A DNA stretch of 64,000 bases from Cylindrodendrum hubeiense (lineage: Eukaryota > Ascomycota > Sordariomycetes > Hypocreales > Nectriaceae), in assembly GCA_014621425.1 (NCBI GenBank), contig JAANBB010000098.1, forward strand, positions 1-64,000, written 5' to 3'. Both the position numbers and the translations under genes were made by a program. Below the pieces are notes generated by a model. It had not been told where the DNA came from, made no database searches, and saw only the letters and a program-made list of their open reading frames with translations. Of the stretch, positions 12,051 to 25,000 are shown one piece after another (within the stretch, counting starts at the first letter, position 1; every line of letters starts with the position of its first letter).

Positions 12051-14717
12051 CTACTGTGGCGCCTGCGCCGGCGCCGTCGACGGAGGCGTATCGGGCTCGT
12101 CTCTCTTCACGTAGTCCAGCAGTGGCACTGTCATCCCGTACATATCGGTCAGGCCATCCGGGTCGTGCTGGTCAATCTCCACGTTGATGCACACGTCCAG
12201 CGTCCCGTCATGGCCCGCTCCGTGAGTCTGTCGAGACGCCGCCTTGTGGTCCGTCCCGGATCCGGTCTCACCCTTGTGTAGAAAGTCGTGGCCGTCTCTG
12301 CCTAGGAACGAGTGAGCGTCGTCTTCTACCGCGTTCCCGCCAGCACCGATCACATCGCCGTTGGTGTGAGCGCCCACGTTGTTGGGCGAATTCTCCGTAA
12401 TAGATGCGAAGTTGCGGCTCGGCATCGTGCAATGGTTGTGGTTGGCCGTCTTGGTTGACTCGCCCGGGTCCTTGTTGAAGAGATCCAGCATTGTCTCGTC
12501 AGTCTTATGGTTCATGTGGTGAATCTTATTCCGGCGTGCCAGCAGGTTAGCCACTGCCTGTGGCGGGGGCTTGTTGACAATGGCGGACGAGACGACGTTG
12601 ACCATGTAGCGATGGTCCTCCTCTGAGGGAATCTTGAGATCCGGGTTTGAGTAGAAGCGTCCCAATGCAGCCAGGTGCACATCGCCTCCCAGGATCGTCA
12701 CTCGAACCGAAAATTCGGCAGACACATCCTGCAGCGCCACCATCAGATCGTGTCGCTCCTTCTTGTGAGTCTTGGCGGTGTAGTGATCGTCCAGGTCATC
12801 CAGAAGATCGATACTACCGTCAAACTGGTTGAACAGGCCACCACCAACGCCGAATCGACGGTTCAGGAGCTTCACGGGTCCCATCAAGGGGCTTCGGAAA
12901 ATGTTCTCCAGCCACGTCAATCGCTACAACACTGTTAGCCTTCATACCACACATGACGAGAACTATGTCATACCGGGTACGCAATGGGGATTCCAAGCAT
13001 AAGGATCAAGTGTTTAATGGGCTGGCCTGAGTTTGCCGCCGCCTGCAACTCGAACCGCAATCTGTCGAATATGACGTCGTATGTCTCTGGATAGTTGACT
13101 TGGTGTCGCGTTCGCTGTACCACATATTAGCTTCAGAACGACAAATTCAAAATACGAGACCGACCTCAGTTCGCGCGTCGATTCCGAGAAGAGCAAGCCG
13201 TGCGCCGAGTCGAGCGTAAAGGTTGTGCGAGTGTTCCGCCACGTACGGTCCGGGCTTGGTACCAAGAATATACTGAGGTTCAGTCTTCTGAGGCGCCACG
13301 TACGTATCGATGAGTTGGTTGGGATTGGGCCTGTTTGTCGTCTCTGCTACAGCAGCATAGTCTGCAGACAATTAGCTTTCGTTCTTTGAGGAGGTGTCCT
13401 TCCATCTCACCTGTTGTGTAAGTGGATTGCGGCGGCGGCATATGATGCTGGAAAAGCATGTAATACTTGTGCGCAGTGCCGCCGATCCCTCGGAAGACGT
13501 CGCAACGCATGAAGTGATCCGTGTATGAACCAAATCCGTCGATAATCTGGGAACTGGTCAATGGGGCGCTGCCTAACTTCTACTTCTCAAACTCACGTCA
13601 TGGTCATCCCAGATGTTGACCTGGGGAATCTGCCCATTAACCGTCGCAAACGGCGCCGTGTTGTACCAGCGGATATAGTTCTTCAGGTAGTAGTCATCGC
13701 ACTCGGCACGCAGCGTCTCGGAAAAGGGGAAATCCCTGCGCTTCTTGGGGTTGCTGATGTTGGTCCACGGGCGAAGCGGGCCATCAACGCGAATGCCTTC
13801 ATACGTTCGTTAGCAACAGGAAAATCCACAACGACCATACACGATTTCCTACCGTCGTTGTAGATCTGATCGCCTCCTCCGAGCATAACATGGAAAGGGA
13901 CCGCTTTGTGTTTCCGTACGACATCATTCCAGAGAGCTGGGCCGCTCCAGGCTTCCTCGTCGGTGCCGACGCTGAAGCCGTTGCACGAGTGGAACATGAT
14001 GCGCATCGACTCGGTCGCAGCAGGAACGAAGAAGGCGTTGGTGCGGGGCTTGTGCGCGCCGGAAAATCGCATTTCGGGAATCTCATATTCGTAGCTGGCC
14101 TCGGTAGCTTCGATCGGAACATTGATATCGAACGCCCAGAAGGTGTTTCGCGGGTCCGAGTAGAGGCAATTCGACTCGACTCGGGTCCATTCCGCCGCTC
14201 CATTCGATAGCTCGGTACCATTGGTATCGCCGTGCGCCGCAGAGCCTGATTGCTGTGCGCGCGAAGCTGGTCGCAATGTCAAAAAGGGCTGGTGAAGCTG
14301 TGTCTTACCGCCACCTCGAACAACGACCAGGACGCTTCCGAACCAGCGGCCCTCGTGCATGCGACGGTAGTTTAGCAGGGGTCCGCAGACAATTTCCTTG
14401 CCGTCTGGTGCCTCGAGCTCCTCCGGCTCATTCACGGTGTCGTCCAAGTTTGCGCCAAGGGGGCTCAGGCCGCTGGCAGCAACAGCGAGGGGCTTGTGTC
14501 TCCCAACGCTGTGCGCGCTTCGCGCATCGCTATCGGGGGGCTCAATGCGCGACGAGTTGAGAAATTCGGCGAGATCGCCTGTGCTTCCATGCTGAATAGG
14601 GCTTCGCGCCGCGGCGTGGTTCGCAAAGGCCGACGACTCCTGGTGCCGCCAGCGACTGGCCGACGCATACGGGTTGCGCTCGTCGCTGGTCAGCGGCCTG
14701 TCGTCGTAGTTCGACAT
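12051..14717 (-). CDS. PhoD-like phosphatase-domain protein
   Basis: Six exons: 13853-14717, 13597-13796, 13411-13546, 13165-13361, 12974-13114 and 12051-12923. The five introns are only 49-56 nt. The frame holds throughout, giving 803 residues. PhoD-type metallophosphoesterase motifs appear in order: GGGDQIYND (~280-288), WDDHD (~351-355) and GGDVHLAALG (~592-601). These carry the Asp, His and Asn residues that bind the metal centre in this superfamily. Residues 1-100 are polar and Ser-rich. The last ~130 residues are His/Asp-rich and probably disordered. No signal peptide or membrane helix is evident, unlike bacterial secreted PhoD. Large fungal proteins of this type are conserved but poorly characterised, so the substrate is unknown. 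Confidence 0.88.
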
Positions 14718-15315
14718 GTCGGAGCCCGGTGGCCAATTCGGAAGCTGCAGGCGAAGCAGGGGACAGCAGATGAGCGACAGATTTCAGGGCGGATTGTGGG
14801 TTGTCGTCGCGGAAGCCGGAACTTGCAGAAATGTCTTGGGGTGAGGCGGGCGACGTCACGTCACAGCTATCGCAGCTGCGCACAGCTGCTCTCCGTACGG
14901 ATTACAGCGTGGCCCAAATGGCGGGATGGCAATGCGACAGGGGCCCTGGGGCGCAAATTTCTAGCGTTCACTGCAGGGAGCGCCGAGATCCAAGGCAAGG
15001 GAGAAGACGACAGAAGGGGGGGCAATGTGAAGGTGTCTAGGACGAAAAGCAAAGCAGAAAAACGATGGTAAAAGCGACACCAACAATGGATGGATGACGC
15101 AGGTGCTAGGGGGGTCGAGGCCAAGATTCAGATTCGGCGCCGGACAGGGATCTCAAGAACCAGCAGAAGCACACCTCCACCACGGCATCCGCTACGGTAT
15201 GAGCTATGACACTAGCGACAGGAACCGTGACTATCTGCGAATGAGAGAAAACAGCCCAGCAGAAGCGTATGCGTACGTACACCGTACTTGTAATTACAGC
15301 ACACGGCAAGTGTTT

Positions 15316-15362
15316 GCTGGCCTTTTTGCTGGCCTTTTTGCTGGCCTTTTTGCTGGCCTTTT
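15316..15362. repeat. Tandem repeat, 12-nt unit, four copies
   Basis: GCTGGCCTTTTT is repeated three times exactly, and a fourth copy is one T short. The unit is a multiple of three, so every frame stays open across it (reading Lys-Ala-Ser-Lys on the minus strand). No gene structure supports translation. Confidence 0.9.
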
Positions 15363-15390
15363 GGCTGCCTCCCTCGAAGATCCTGGCAAA

Positions 15391-15454
15391 GGGACCTTGG
15401 GCACTGGGACATTGGGTCATTGGGATCTTGGGACCTCGGGACCTTTGGACCCTG
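15391..15454. repeat. Degenerate GGGAC/TTGGG repeat
   Basis: Short imperfect units built on TTGGGAC or TTGGGTC recur every 9-11 nt across about 60 nt, just downstream of the 12-nt tandem repeat. Confidence 0.6.
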
Positions 15455-18400
15455 GTTTTGATCTGCTTACTTGGTTAATTGCTGCTGCCCAATTGGGCTC
15501 AACCAACCCTAGATGCCACATGCTGAATCCCTCCAATTTGTCCCTGCAATTGGGCATATGTACGTCCCATCTATCTAGGTAAAGGCGGCCTCCAGACCCG
15601 TCCACCTGGACAATCACTGGCCACGAGGCCGAGGCGCAGAATCAAGACAATAGCTGGGGTGGTGATGGCACCAGTGAAATTATCCGCCTCCCCATTGGCT
15701 CTCCGGGACAGCTAGCAGCACGCCTCTCCATATCAGCTTCCCGCTCGCTGGTCGCGCAGCTTGTGTGTGTGCTTGCATGCCCAAAGGCCCTCCAGAGCGC
15801 CCGGCTGACCACAATCGTTCCATCAGCTGACAGCGTCCCGACTCCAGTTCGTCGTTAGTTAGATACGCAGCGGATGCGGGCGTCTCAGCGTCAAAATGGC
15901 GTGAAGTTCTTATATACCAGCCGAGCAATGGTAGCAGGAATAGGGGCCCGTGCCTCCAAGACAGGATGGCGCAAGAAGAAATGCTGCTATGACAGATGGC
16001 GGCAATATTTGCATGCATGTTTGCTTTGTGCGGACCGCTCGTTCGTACTATGTATGTGCGAATGTGGAACACCATCCAGAAGATTGTTTCTCCGTGAAGC
16101 CAGTTCAGAATCCAGCCTTTGGCACCGCCAGAGCCCACACTCTGACGCCGCGTAATCTTAGATTATGATCAGTTCCCATGATCGTCAACCGCACTTGTCC
16201 TACCCGGCTAGGATCTGATGGTCTTGCGTGTCAAGACGCTCGCTTAGATGTAGGGTTGTTGATCCTGATACTAATGATTTGTGCTGGGTAGAGGAAAAAC
16301 ACGACCTCCTTGCTAATATCCTCGTCCGCTCTACTCCTTCTCAGTGGCCGTGCACAGCGGCCTGGAACGGACCCTCGGACCCTCGGACCCTCTTCTCCAC
16401 GTAGAACGCGGTGCCGGTGACCTGGTTTGACGCCTCCGGGGCGCCGGCAAAATCGTTTCTGTCTCACCGATCTGATCAGATTCTGTCGGTGAAAGCAGTT
16501 CACATGAGAGTCTCAGTCTCGGCCTCTTTAACAAAGCTGGTTGATAGACAATCTCGCGGTGACATCATCTGCACCGGTGCATTAATTAACCCGGCACGTT
16601 GACCCGGCTTGGTTTTCGGATTCGCGTTGATCCCTACCCTGTACCTTTCAATTACAGATCTCTGTGGTCAATATTTACCATCTAACACAGCACTCAGAAC
16701 AGAACACTATGTTTTTCCTGTGTTGTAGCGTTCATGGAGGTTGCGTCTTGTATGCTGTCCCTGATTGAATTTCTCCGCTACAAATCATAGAGTTATGAGA
16801 TGCTTCTTCAACTACCTGTCTTGAACAGTCCAATAGCTTTTGTCATTGAACTACGGGTACAAGTATCAACGTCTCCAAGAGTATAACGCATTTACTTAAG
16901 TAACAATGTGACTTGAAATACAGATTGGAAATAAATATCGACCTAACTTCAAATGGTACTTACATGTCCAACCCAACCTATTTTTGAATGTTAATAATTT
17001 TCGCGTCAGGATTTCAAAGAGGGTGTAATGCACTCACTATACGGTGGAGTACATAAAATGCACAATAAGTTCCATGGTAACTGTGCACGCCAGATTACGC
17101 AAGTGGGCCACATATTACATAATCACAAACTACCATATACTTGGTCCAGCGTCGCGATAAAATTTTCTTCTCTTCCCAAACCTAAGAACACCCAAAAACC
17201 ACAATGATCTGAGCAACGTCGGACTCGAATACCAAGCTGTCGCTTGATACAAAGCTTACGTGTCTTTCTATCATCATCCCCAAGGATGAGACGCACTCTG
17301 TCGGACCGGCAATTGCTGCCCGCAGACGCACAGCAGTCTCTTCGCCCACCGTCTTTGGGTGGAACAAGGACTCGAGATCGACGATCATGAGCAGCCGATG
17401 GCATGATTCCGGCCTCGCTCATGTGTCAACGGTAGGTATACGGTGAAATGATGACGTGCATGTAAACGGCATTAGTGTGTACAGCAACCGGGTTTTCCGT
17501 GCCCTAGTTGCTGAAGGAATATCTTCGTGCCAAGATTGAAATACCCTACTATTTACCAAACACCTATGTTCAAGAATCCAACAGACACTGGTGCATGGAG
17601 TTAGGGTGACATCACATGCAAACTGAAGTCTTAAGAGTGATTGTGACGTTAATGATGTAATGTCTGCAACGCATCGGTGCGTTCGTCTGTTATATTGCGG
17701 AGGGCCGAAATTTGCGGTGATGGCGTTATCGTTTTGACGTCTCGCCACGCATGGGCTGGTTACGGTAGGCCAACAGTCTGTCAAGTACCTTTGTTGTTGG
17801 CCCGTCTTGGCTGGCCCTGGACTCTGATGTGTTCTGACCGGCCGTGAACCTGGGTCGCACCAGCTGAACCATCCAATTGCCTCACAACGCTTGCCGAGTC
17901 TTCAGCTGGCCTGGTCCGTTCCCGTCAGCACCTGGGCCTTCTAGAAGGCCGGCCGAGTGGGAGTGGCTCCCCTCCATCAAATGATGCAACTTTCCAGAGC
18001 ACCCACCCAGGGCGTCTCAGGTCGAGACAGACGAACGCTAACTGGCGCCCACCAAACTGGCGAAACACACGAGGAGGGGAACGCCCGCTTCTCTGGGCAC
18101 GAGTAAGACTTGATTGAAAGAATTGGCGGTGGAACGGCCGTCAGATCACCGATGGCAGATCAGGACTGCAGAGCGGTATGTGCAGACGCCGAGGCAGCCC
18201 CATCGGTCTGGAACTCTGCACCAGGGGCCTCAACCGGGCCCTCAGCCGAGCAAGGGCGAGGATAAGAAGCTAGAACATTGGACACGTAGGTACCTGAGGG
18301 GCAAGGCCGCCGCCATCGCGAGCTAATACGTAGTATGTGATTTCCCCTCCCATGGGCAATAACTGGCGGTATTCGGCCAGATCAGGCAATGCACAATTGT

Positions 18401-20410
18401 TGTCCGATCTGTTGATGGCCTGGCAGCTGCACGGATCACGGCCCCATGGCCCACCAAGGGCTGGCCGGCCCCTCGACAGCATGGCCGTCCCGACCGTCAA
18501 CCAGGGGGTTAATGCAGACCCTCACCGTGCTGAGACCAGGCATCATCTTCTGTCACTCGTCACTGTACGGAGTACGTACGGTGGATGCTTGGCGAGAAGC
18601 AGAGCCGTATCGAGCGACAAGCATATACGCGGAAGCAGACGCGGACTCAGCTGTAAGTCGCAGGTAAAAAAAACATGCACGGGAGATATACGATATCGGG
18701 AGAGATCTCCTTTGCGAGGTTCTTCCCGGGACAATTGGCCAATGGCCAGCTGCATTCGGGGTCGGTTTCACGACGGACTTGCTTTGGTTGTTACATCATC
18801 ACATGGACAAGCGCCCATCACCAGCCGCGGAACTGTGTTATACTGTGCGACTCTGCTCCATCGTGCGGAGGAGACGACACACACAGGAGGGTGCTCGGAA
18901 TATCTGACTACTGGCGCTCATGGCGGATCTGGGAGGTGAAATTAAATATGCCGTCATGTCTCAATCCCATGTCTGCTCTGGAGAAAGGAAGGCGATTTAA
19001 ACCAAATTGGGTAGTATTCTTGACCCAGCCGCTGCATCTCAACCTCTCCATACTATAGCACCCAGGCACTACACGGCGGTACCTGGGTGTTGGGTGGGTG
19101 GGGGCCCGAGGACGAAATGAGCTGGCTGTGCGGTGCAGGCGCATGTGCAGCAGCAGTGCGCCATGCAGTGACCAGCCACTGGTCCTATGCCTTTGCCTCA
19201 GGTAGCTGATACGGAAGTGAAGGGACATGTTGCGTCGGTGGTTGCGTCTGTCACTTGGACTGGTAACCCGGCGGCGGCTTGATCTGAAATCAAGCTCGGG
19301 CTTCGGGGAGAAATGTCGAATGGGAGGATGGGATGGGATGGGGTTACTGGGCCATTGGACACGGACAGGCATGGGAATGTACGGATGGACAGCCGCTGGG
19401 CATGGTCATTCACGATGGCGGCTCTGCAAAGGGACTTGCCGACTCCGGGTACTACCTACGGGCGGACGAATCGCGATACTTCCCAGCAGAGGTGGTCATG
19501 CAATTGCTCTGCGGTGTGGAATAGCACATGCACAGCTCGCCTGGGGTGTTCTGCGAGCGGCTGGCTGCCCGTCCCTCCATCTTGACAGCCGGACTCCGCT
19601 ATCCGGGCATCTCTACCACCGTACATCTGTACGTAGTAGGCAGTAATTAACGAGAGGCGGCCAGACTCGAGCCCGTGGCGTCTAGCCGTCAGCTTGCTGG
19701 CCATCTCCGTCAAATCCAAACCGCCGCCTCAGCTGCGCGTCTCCACCACCCGTTGTTTATTAGGGCGGGCCTTGACTGCTGAAGCGAGGCCGCCCTAGAA
19801 CCAGACCAGCCTTTCTGGCTGCGGATGATTCGGGGTGGTGCTGGCGGTGGTGGGCGAAGAGAGACCCATGACCCCCGTCTTGGCCACTCGCCAACCTTCC
19901 AGCGGGCCGGCTACAGCCAGCTAACAGCCAGCTACAGCCAGCTCCAGCGCACTAGTGCTGTGGCTACCGGCGACCAGCGGCAACGGCCAGGCCAGCGGAG
20001 ACCCGAAGACCAGTTCGACAAGTTCGAGGCCAAAATCCAGCCCAGCAAGGGATTGATATCCCCATTGAGCCAGGCAGGTTTGGCGGTGGGTTCGGTGGAA
20101 ACGCCCTGGGGCGCTAACGGCCAGGGGAATGGAAAGTGCCATCACATCCCCCACGGAGAATCAGACAATGTACTCAGTCCCTGTACGAAGTACATTGATT
20201 GTTTCTCCAGTTCTTGAGATTGTCTAATATCGAGATGCGAAAACTTAAAAAGCTTGGAAATGCGGGAATAACACATTTCACCGAGAGATCTAGGGGATGA
20301 GACAAGACACATTGCACTGCGCTGGCTGCGGAGGCTGACGGCAGAGGCTGTTTTGTCACTGCAATCCCGAGACAACGCGCTGCTGCTGCGTCGGTTGTGT
20401 GTTCCGCAGC

Positions 20411-20470
20411 CTCTCTCTCTCCGCCGCCTCTCTCTCCGCCGCCTCTCTCCGCCGCCTCTCCGCGCCGCCT
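20411..20470. repeat. Pyrimidine-rich CTCT/CCGCCG repeat
   Basis: Blocks of CTCTCTCT alternate with CCGCCGCC across about 60 nt on the plus strand, leaving an almost pure pyrimidine/CCG tract. Confidence 0.8.
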
Positions 20471-20990
20471 GCAGGGAGCCAACGGACGAGGCCGGCCAGC
20501 CTGTGCCAGCCAGTGCCAGGAAGATGGAGAAAATGAGGAGATGCAGCACTGCAGCAGAGGCAGAAGGAAGAGGCAGGGAGCGGCAGGGAGAAGCAGGGAG
20601 AGGGGGTGCGGCTGTAATTAGGTTGGACGAGCTGGGGCAACCTTGGAACTGTGCCGTCACCATGTGAGATGAGTGAGGATTGGGAATGGATGGATTATTC
20701 CCCGCTGCCGTGCTTCAGATATCACTGTACATATAGGACGCCCAGTACACCTGTGCATTGGACCATCGGGAGGACGAGCACTCCGGGTCCGACTGCTGTT
20801 GAATGGCTGGGTCCATCCCGGCACCTATTGCTGACGTAGTATACCGTGTTCGTGGGTGTCGTTGATGGTGACGTGCGTAGCCTCTTATTGCAGCGTTTTG
20901 CCTTTGTCCTTGCATCCGCCTTGCCGTGGCTTTCCTGGGGTTGACCAAGCAATTCGCATACATGCAGCCGCAGGTAGTAGGCAAGGCGAA

Positions 20991-21090
20991 GGACGGGGCC
21001 TCCAGGACGGGGCCTCCAGGACAAGAAGACCCAGGACAGGAAGACCCAGGCTTGCCAGGACAGAAAAGGCCCAGGTCAGAAAAAGCCCAG
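20991..21090. repeat. Imperfect CCAGGAC repeat
   Basis: Units such as TCCAGGACGGGGCC and AAGACCCAGGACAGG are repeated in tandem with small changes over about 100 nt, about 1 kb upstream of the DUF1765-type gene. Confidence 0.7.
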
Positions 21091-22074
21091 GGCGAATCCT
21101 CCCAGGCGGCGTGGCTGTGTTGAGAGTCCGAAACGCAGCAGCGGCGCGCACCACGACATACCTTACCAAGCACGGCATGCTCAGCCATGCGTTCCGCCTC
21201 AGACCGGGCCCCAGTTCAGTTGCTTTTCGACGGGTTCCAGTCTCCAGACGAGTCGCGACCCAATCCAATGGCAGCTGCGTCGTCTCGTGCTTCTCGCTTT
21301 GTTTTGTCTCCCGTAAACCGGCAAAACCACGCGCGCGCTCTGACTCGCCGCCTTGCCGAGAAGGTCGACGTCTTCATTTCCCTGGGCGCCAGCTGTGTCG
21401 TCAGTTTTCAGGTCGGCGTAGGCGGCCACCCACACTTGTTCGAGAAATCCGCGGCTCCGTCCAGGTCTGTTGGGTCGTGGTGCACCGACGGATCGCTTCC
21501 TCTCCTCCAATTTTGCCTGTCAACACTCGACACTGCCTCTCTTGGGTTAGCGCGCGTCCCCTAGCCTCTGCCCGCTGTCCCAATACTTTCACAACCTCAC
21601 AACCCCTGGCCCCCCTGTCCATCACACTCCGCCCCCCCCCGGCCAGTCCGTGGCGATCTCGAGTGTGGAGTGGACGCAGTGGAGGTACGGTCGCGCCAGC
21701 ACCAGCGCCAGCGCTCAGGAGCCAGGTACCAGTGCCAAATCGACTTCTTGCAGCGCTGCGAGTCCTGGGATCCATCTCGTCCTCGTCCGCCAGGTTGATT
21801 CAACCCAGCTTCTCTCCCCCGAATCCCTCCAATTCACCTCCATACCACGACCTACACCTTGCTGTTCCCATCCCTCTGCCGGTCAGAGAGCGTCGGAGTG
21901 ATGCTGATCTAGGAGCGCCTTTGCTTCTGACACGGCCGGCTTTCACCCACCACGAGGGCCCCCGAGGAGCAAGCACCGCGGATCCAGCACAAAGGAGCCG
22001 TCAAAGGAGCAACCCTCGCAGCTTTCGCGCCGAAGGCTCCCTGATCCCGCCGTTCGCCCTCGACTGGGTTTGAG

Positions 22075-25000
22075 ATGGGAGCTTCTACTATGATTATGGC
22101 TCCGGCCGTCGAACCCTCGTCTTTTCCTCGCTCTCACTCCAGCCCCGACCTGCTCTCCTTGCCTGGCCTCGACAGACCCGCCCCGACCTTTTCTCTGAAC
22201 CAGAACCAGAACCAGCGCCCTCTGGCCCAGACTCTCTCCGCCCTCCCGAGTCTCCCGGACTTCGACGTGCCAACCTTCAACACCGACTTTTCGCTCGACA
22301 CCTCCGTCTTCCTCTCCGGAAACAAGGCCACCCCGAACCTGCCGGTCCCGATCGTCCGTACTGAAGAGGTCCCCCGACGAGACATCCCGAACCAATACCA
22401 AGACCAAGTCCAAGACAAAACTCGCACGAACTAGGACGAACTCCCTGGTCGAGCGCCCCCGATGGCTCCCCAACTCGCTCACCGGCGGAGATTCTCAGAA
22501 TGAAACGCCAGCCCGTCCCACCACCTCAGCCGCCGACATGAGTTTTGGTGGCGGGTCGTCCGGCAAAGACGACTCCAAGCCCCTAGAAAAGAGCTCGTCG
22601 ACGGGCTCATTTGCGAGCTTCGCCAAACGATCATGGAGGTCATCCCGCTCGCCCTCCCCGATGGAAAAGCCCGATGCAGGCAAGGAAAATGCCACGGGTC
22701 GTGGGCGCTCAGACAGCATCACGTCGATGAAGCTCTCAAAGACACGCAAACGACCCGGCCTGACCGTTGATCAGGCGGACAAAAACCAGTCAACTGACTC
22801 GCTCAAACCAGCCTCTAAGGCATTTCGCGCGAGCAGCTATTTTTCTAAGAAGAAGCAGAAGCCAACGGTCCTCAGCAAGCTCAACACAAACACAAACGTC
22901 GGCTCGGACAATAGCTGCGCATCCTCAGCCACCAGCCTGGCGCCACCCGCCTCGACCAGCACTGAAGGCCGCAATTCGCAGTCAACCCCCGTTGACACCA
23001 CCACCACCGTCACCGATGAGTCGTCGATCGAGATGCCACAGCCTCAGACCCGCGATACCTTGTGGTCCACCTTCAAGACGCTCGATGTTGAGTTTAAGGG
23101 GTTCCCCACCAAGACCACCGCTCAGCGCATGGTCCTGGTGCAGTCGTTGGTGTTTCCGTTCCTGCGGAACACCATGGACCACGAGTCCATCAAGAGCCTG
23201 TACCCGGAAGATGTGGACCGAAGAGCGACTATCCTCAACAAGTGGTGGATTGCCATGCTGGAAATGCTCGAGGGCCAGTCGCCCCAGCCACTCCCGGGTG
23301 TTGACCGCCAGATTCTGTATGAAGCAGTGACATTGATGATGATGCGGTCAGAGTGGCGCCAGACAACGTCCTACTTCCAGCCTCTCCTCAGTCGATCGCC
23401 AGGCGAGAGGGTACGGGGCAGATCATGCACTAACTCATCAGGCTCCTCGATGACTTCTAGCCAAGCAGCGTTCCTCGAAGAGTCATCTGAGCACAATGTT
23501 AGGACTATGTTCGTGACGAACCTGGTCAGGCAAATGGGGTTTGTGGTTGAGAAGATGTCGCTTCGACATGCCCCGGTGGCCCTCGTCAACTTCGCCGGCA
23601 AGGCCTGCGCCTACGCCTTCTACTTTGCCCCTGGAGTCTCGGATATTTTGATACGACTCTGGGGCCTGTCTCCCGAGCTCATCCGACGTGTCGCAGATGA
23701 ATTTGGACTCCCCCGGAGGAATAAGGGCGAGAGTGAAGATATCGTCGCACTGTTCCCACCGAATCTCAGCATGTTTGGTTGGACGACCCCCAAAGGCACA
23801 TGGGATAACCTGAAACAGGTTCCCAAGTTGCCAATGCTCGTGTCCCGGATTCCCTGGACCGGCCCATGGGTGGCAAGGTGGAAGGGTCGGGATACCGATC
23901 TTTTGTTCATCTTTACCAAGTACTTTCACATTCTCAGTGAGCAGTTTATGCCCCCCGGTCTGCCTCTGATCGAGAAGGCCAGGTCTCCTGCTTTCGCTCT
24001 CGTTCATGCACAGCTCCTTTTTGTCATGGACACCACAGTACACCGACAAACAGCCATCGACGGGGCTTACGGTCCGGCCTTGCTTGACTCTATGAACGGC
24101 GCGGATGCCGCCATGACACTGCCGCTCCCCCCTGGCAATGTGATGAAGGGAATGTCCGAGAACAGACTCATTGTGTTGTTGAAGGACCTGCTCTCCGACG
24201 AAACCGCCGAAGTTGCTGCGGCTCGGCATACTTTTGCAGAGTCATTTGCTTCCTTAATGAAGGCGTCCACGCGCCGGACGTCGCAGTTCAACCATACATC
24301 GTGCTTCACCTTATGCGACTTCTTGGAAGAGGTCCTGGTACTGTACAGCGACTTTGAAGATCCGAATACCTCGACGAGCTATGTCGACTGGCCTTTCTGG
24401 TTCGATGTGTGCAAGAAGATTATGAGCTCCTTTAATACGATGTCAGAAGTCCGGATGATGTCCTTGATCTTCGGGATCTGGGATGCCATTGCAAAGGACC
24501 CTCAGCGAAAATTGGCCTTGTGCAAGGACTGGCTTCTGTCTGAGGAAACCTTCAACGATTTCTTCAACCACTGGTGCCCCATGGTCCGAGCCTACTACCA
24601 GCGCTTAATCTGCTGGAGGATGTGCCGAGACAACGGCAAGCAGGACGAGGTGGATGCGTAAGACATACCCATGACCCGGATCGAAGAGCGTACGCTAACT
24701 TGGACTCTAGCAAAATCTTCATTCTTGTAGCGAAGAGACTCAGGACCACCTGGGCTCATTATCTTTACCTTAAGCACACTGCCGAGCAAGAGCAACGGCC
24801 ACCTCCTTCAACCGCACCAGTCCTGCCTGCTCCTGGCAAACGGTTCATGATTATCCGACAGGAAGTGAACCCTCCCCAGCCTGGGCTCTTCATGGGATTC
24901 GATGCCTTGTTGGCCAGGAACTCTATTCTTGACGTGGGTTCTGGTAACGGGACGAATGATTCTACTTCCCCAAAGAACGACCCCAAGAAGCGGTGGTCCC

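Larger units (their letters stand above)
14718..22074. other. 7.3-kb gene-free interval with several tandem repeats
   Basis: This is the longest stretch without a supportable gene. It lies between two divergent genes. Open frames exist on both strands but lack consistent third-position bias and recognisable motifs, including a 405-codon frame at 20856-22073 rich in Arg, Ser and Pro. About 16620-17150 is clearly AT-richer than its surroundings, while 19700-22070 is GC-rich. Local repeats occur at 15316-15362, 15391-15454, 16371-16396, about 19905-19950, 20411-20470 and 20991-21090. Likely contents are long untranslated leaders and regulatory DNA for both neighbours. A non-coding RNA gene cannot be excluded. 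Confidence 0.55.

Noticed and set aside
12650..12938. Short plus-strand frames inside the PhoD-like gene
   Set aside because: They are shadows of the six-exon minus-strand gene, whose motifs and splice junctions are consistent.
15100..15420. Lys-Ala-Ser-Lys repeat peptide in a minus-strand frame
   Set aside because: The peptide repeat comes entirely from the 12-nt DNA repeat. The rest of the frame has no coding character.
20856..22073. Plus-strand open frame of 405 codons ending just before the DUF1765-type start
   Set aside because: It lacks third-position bias, is Arg/Ser/Pro-rich, crosses a tandem repeat, begins with a non-ATG codon and has no recognisable motif. It is most likely leader or promoter sequence.
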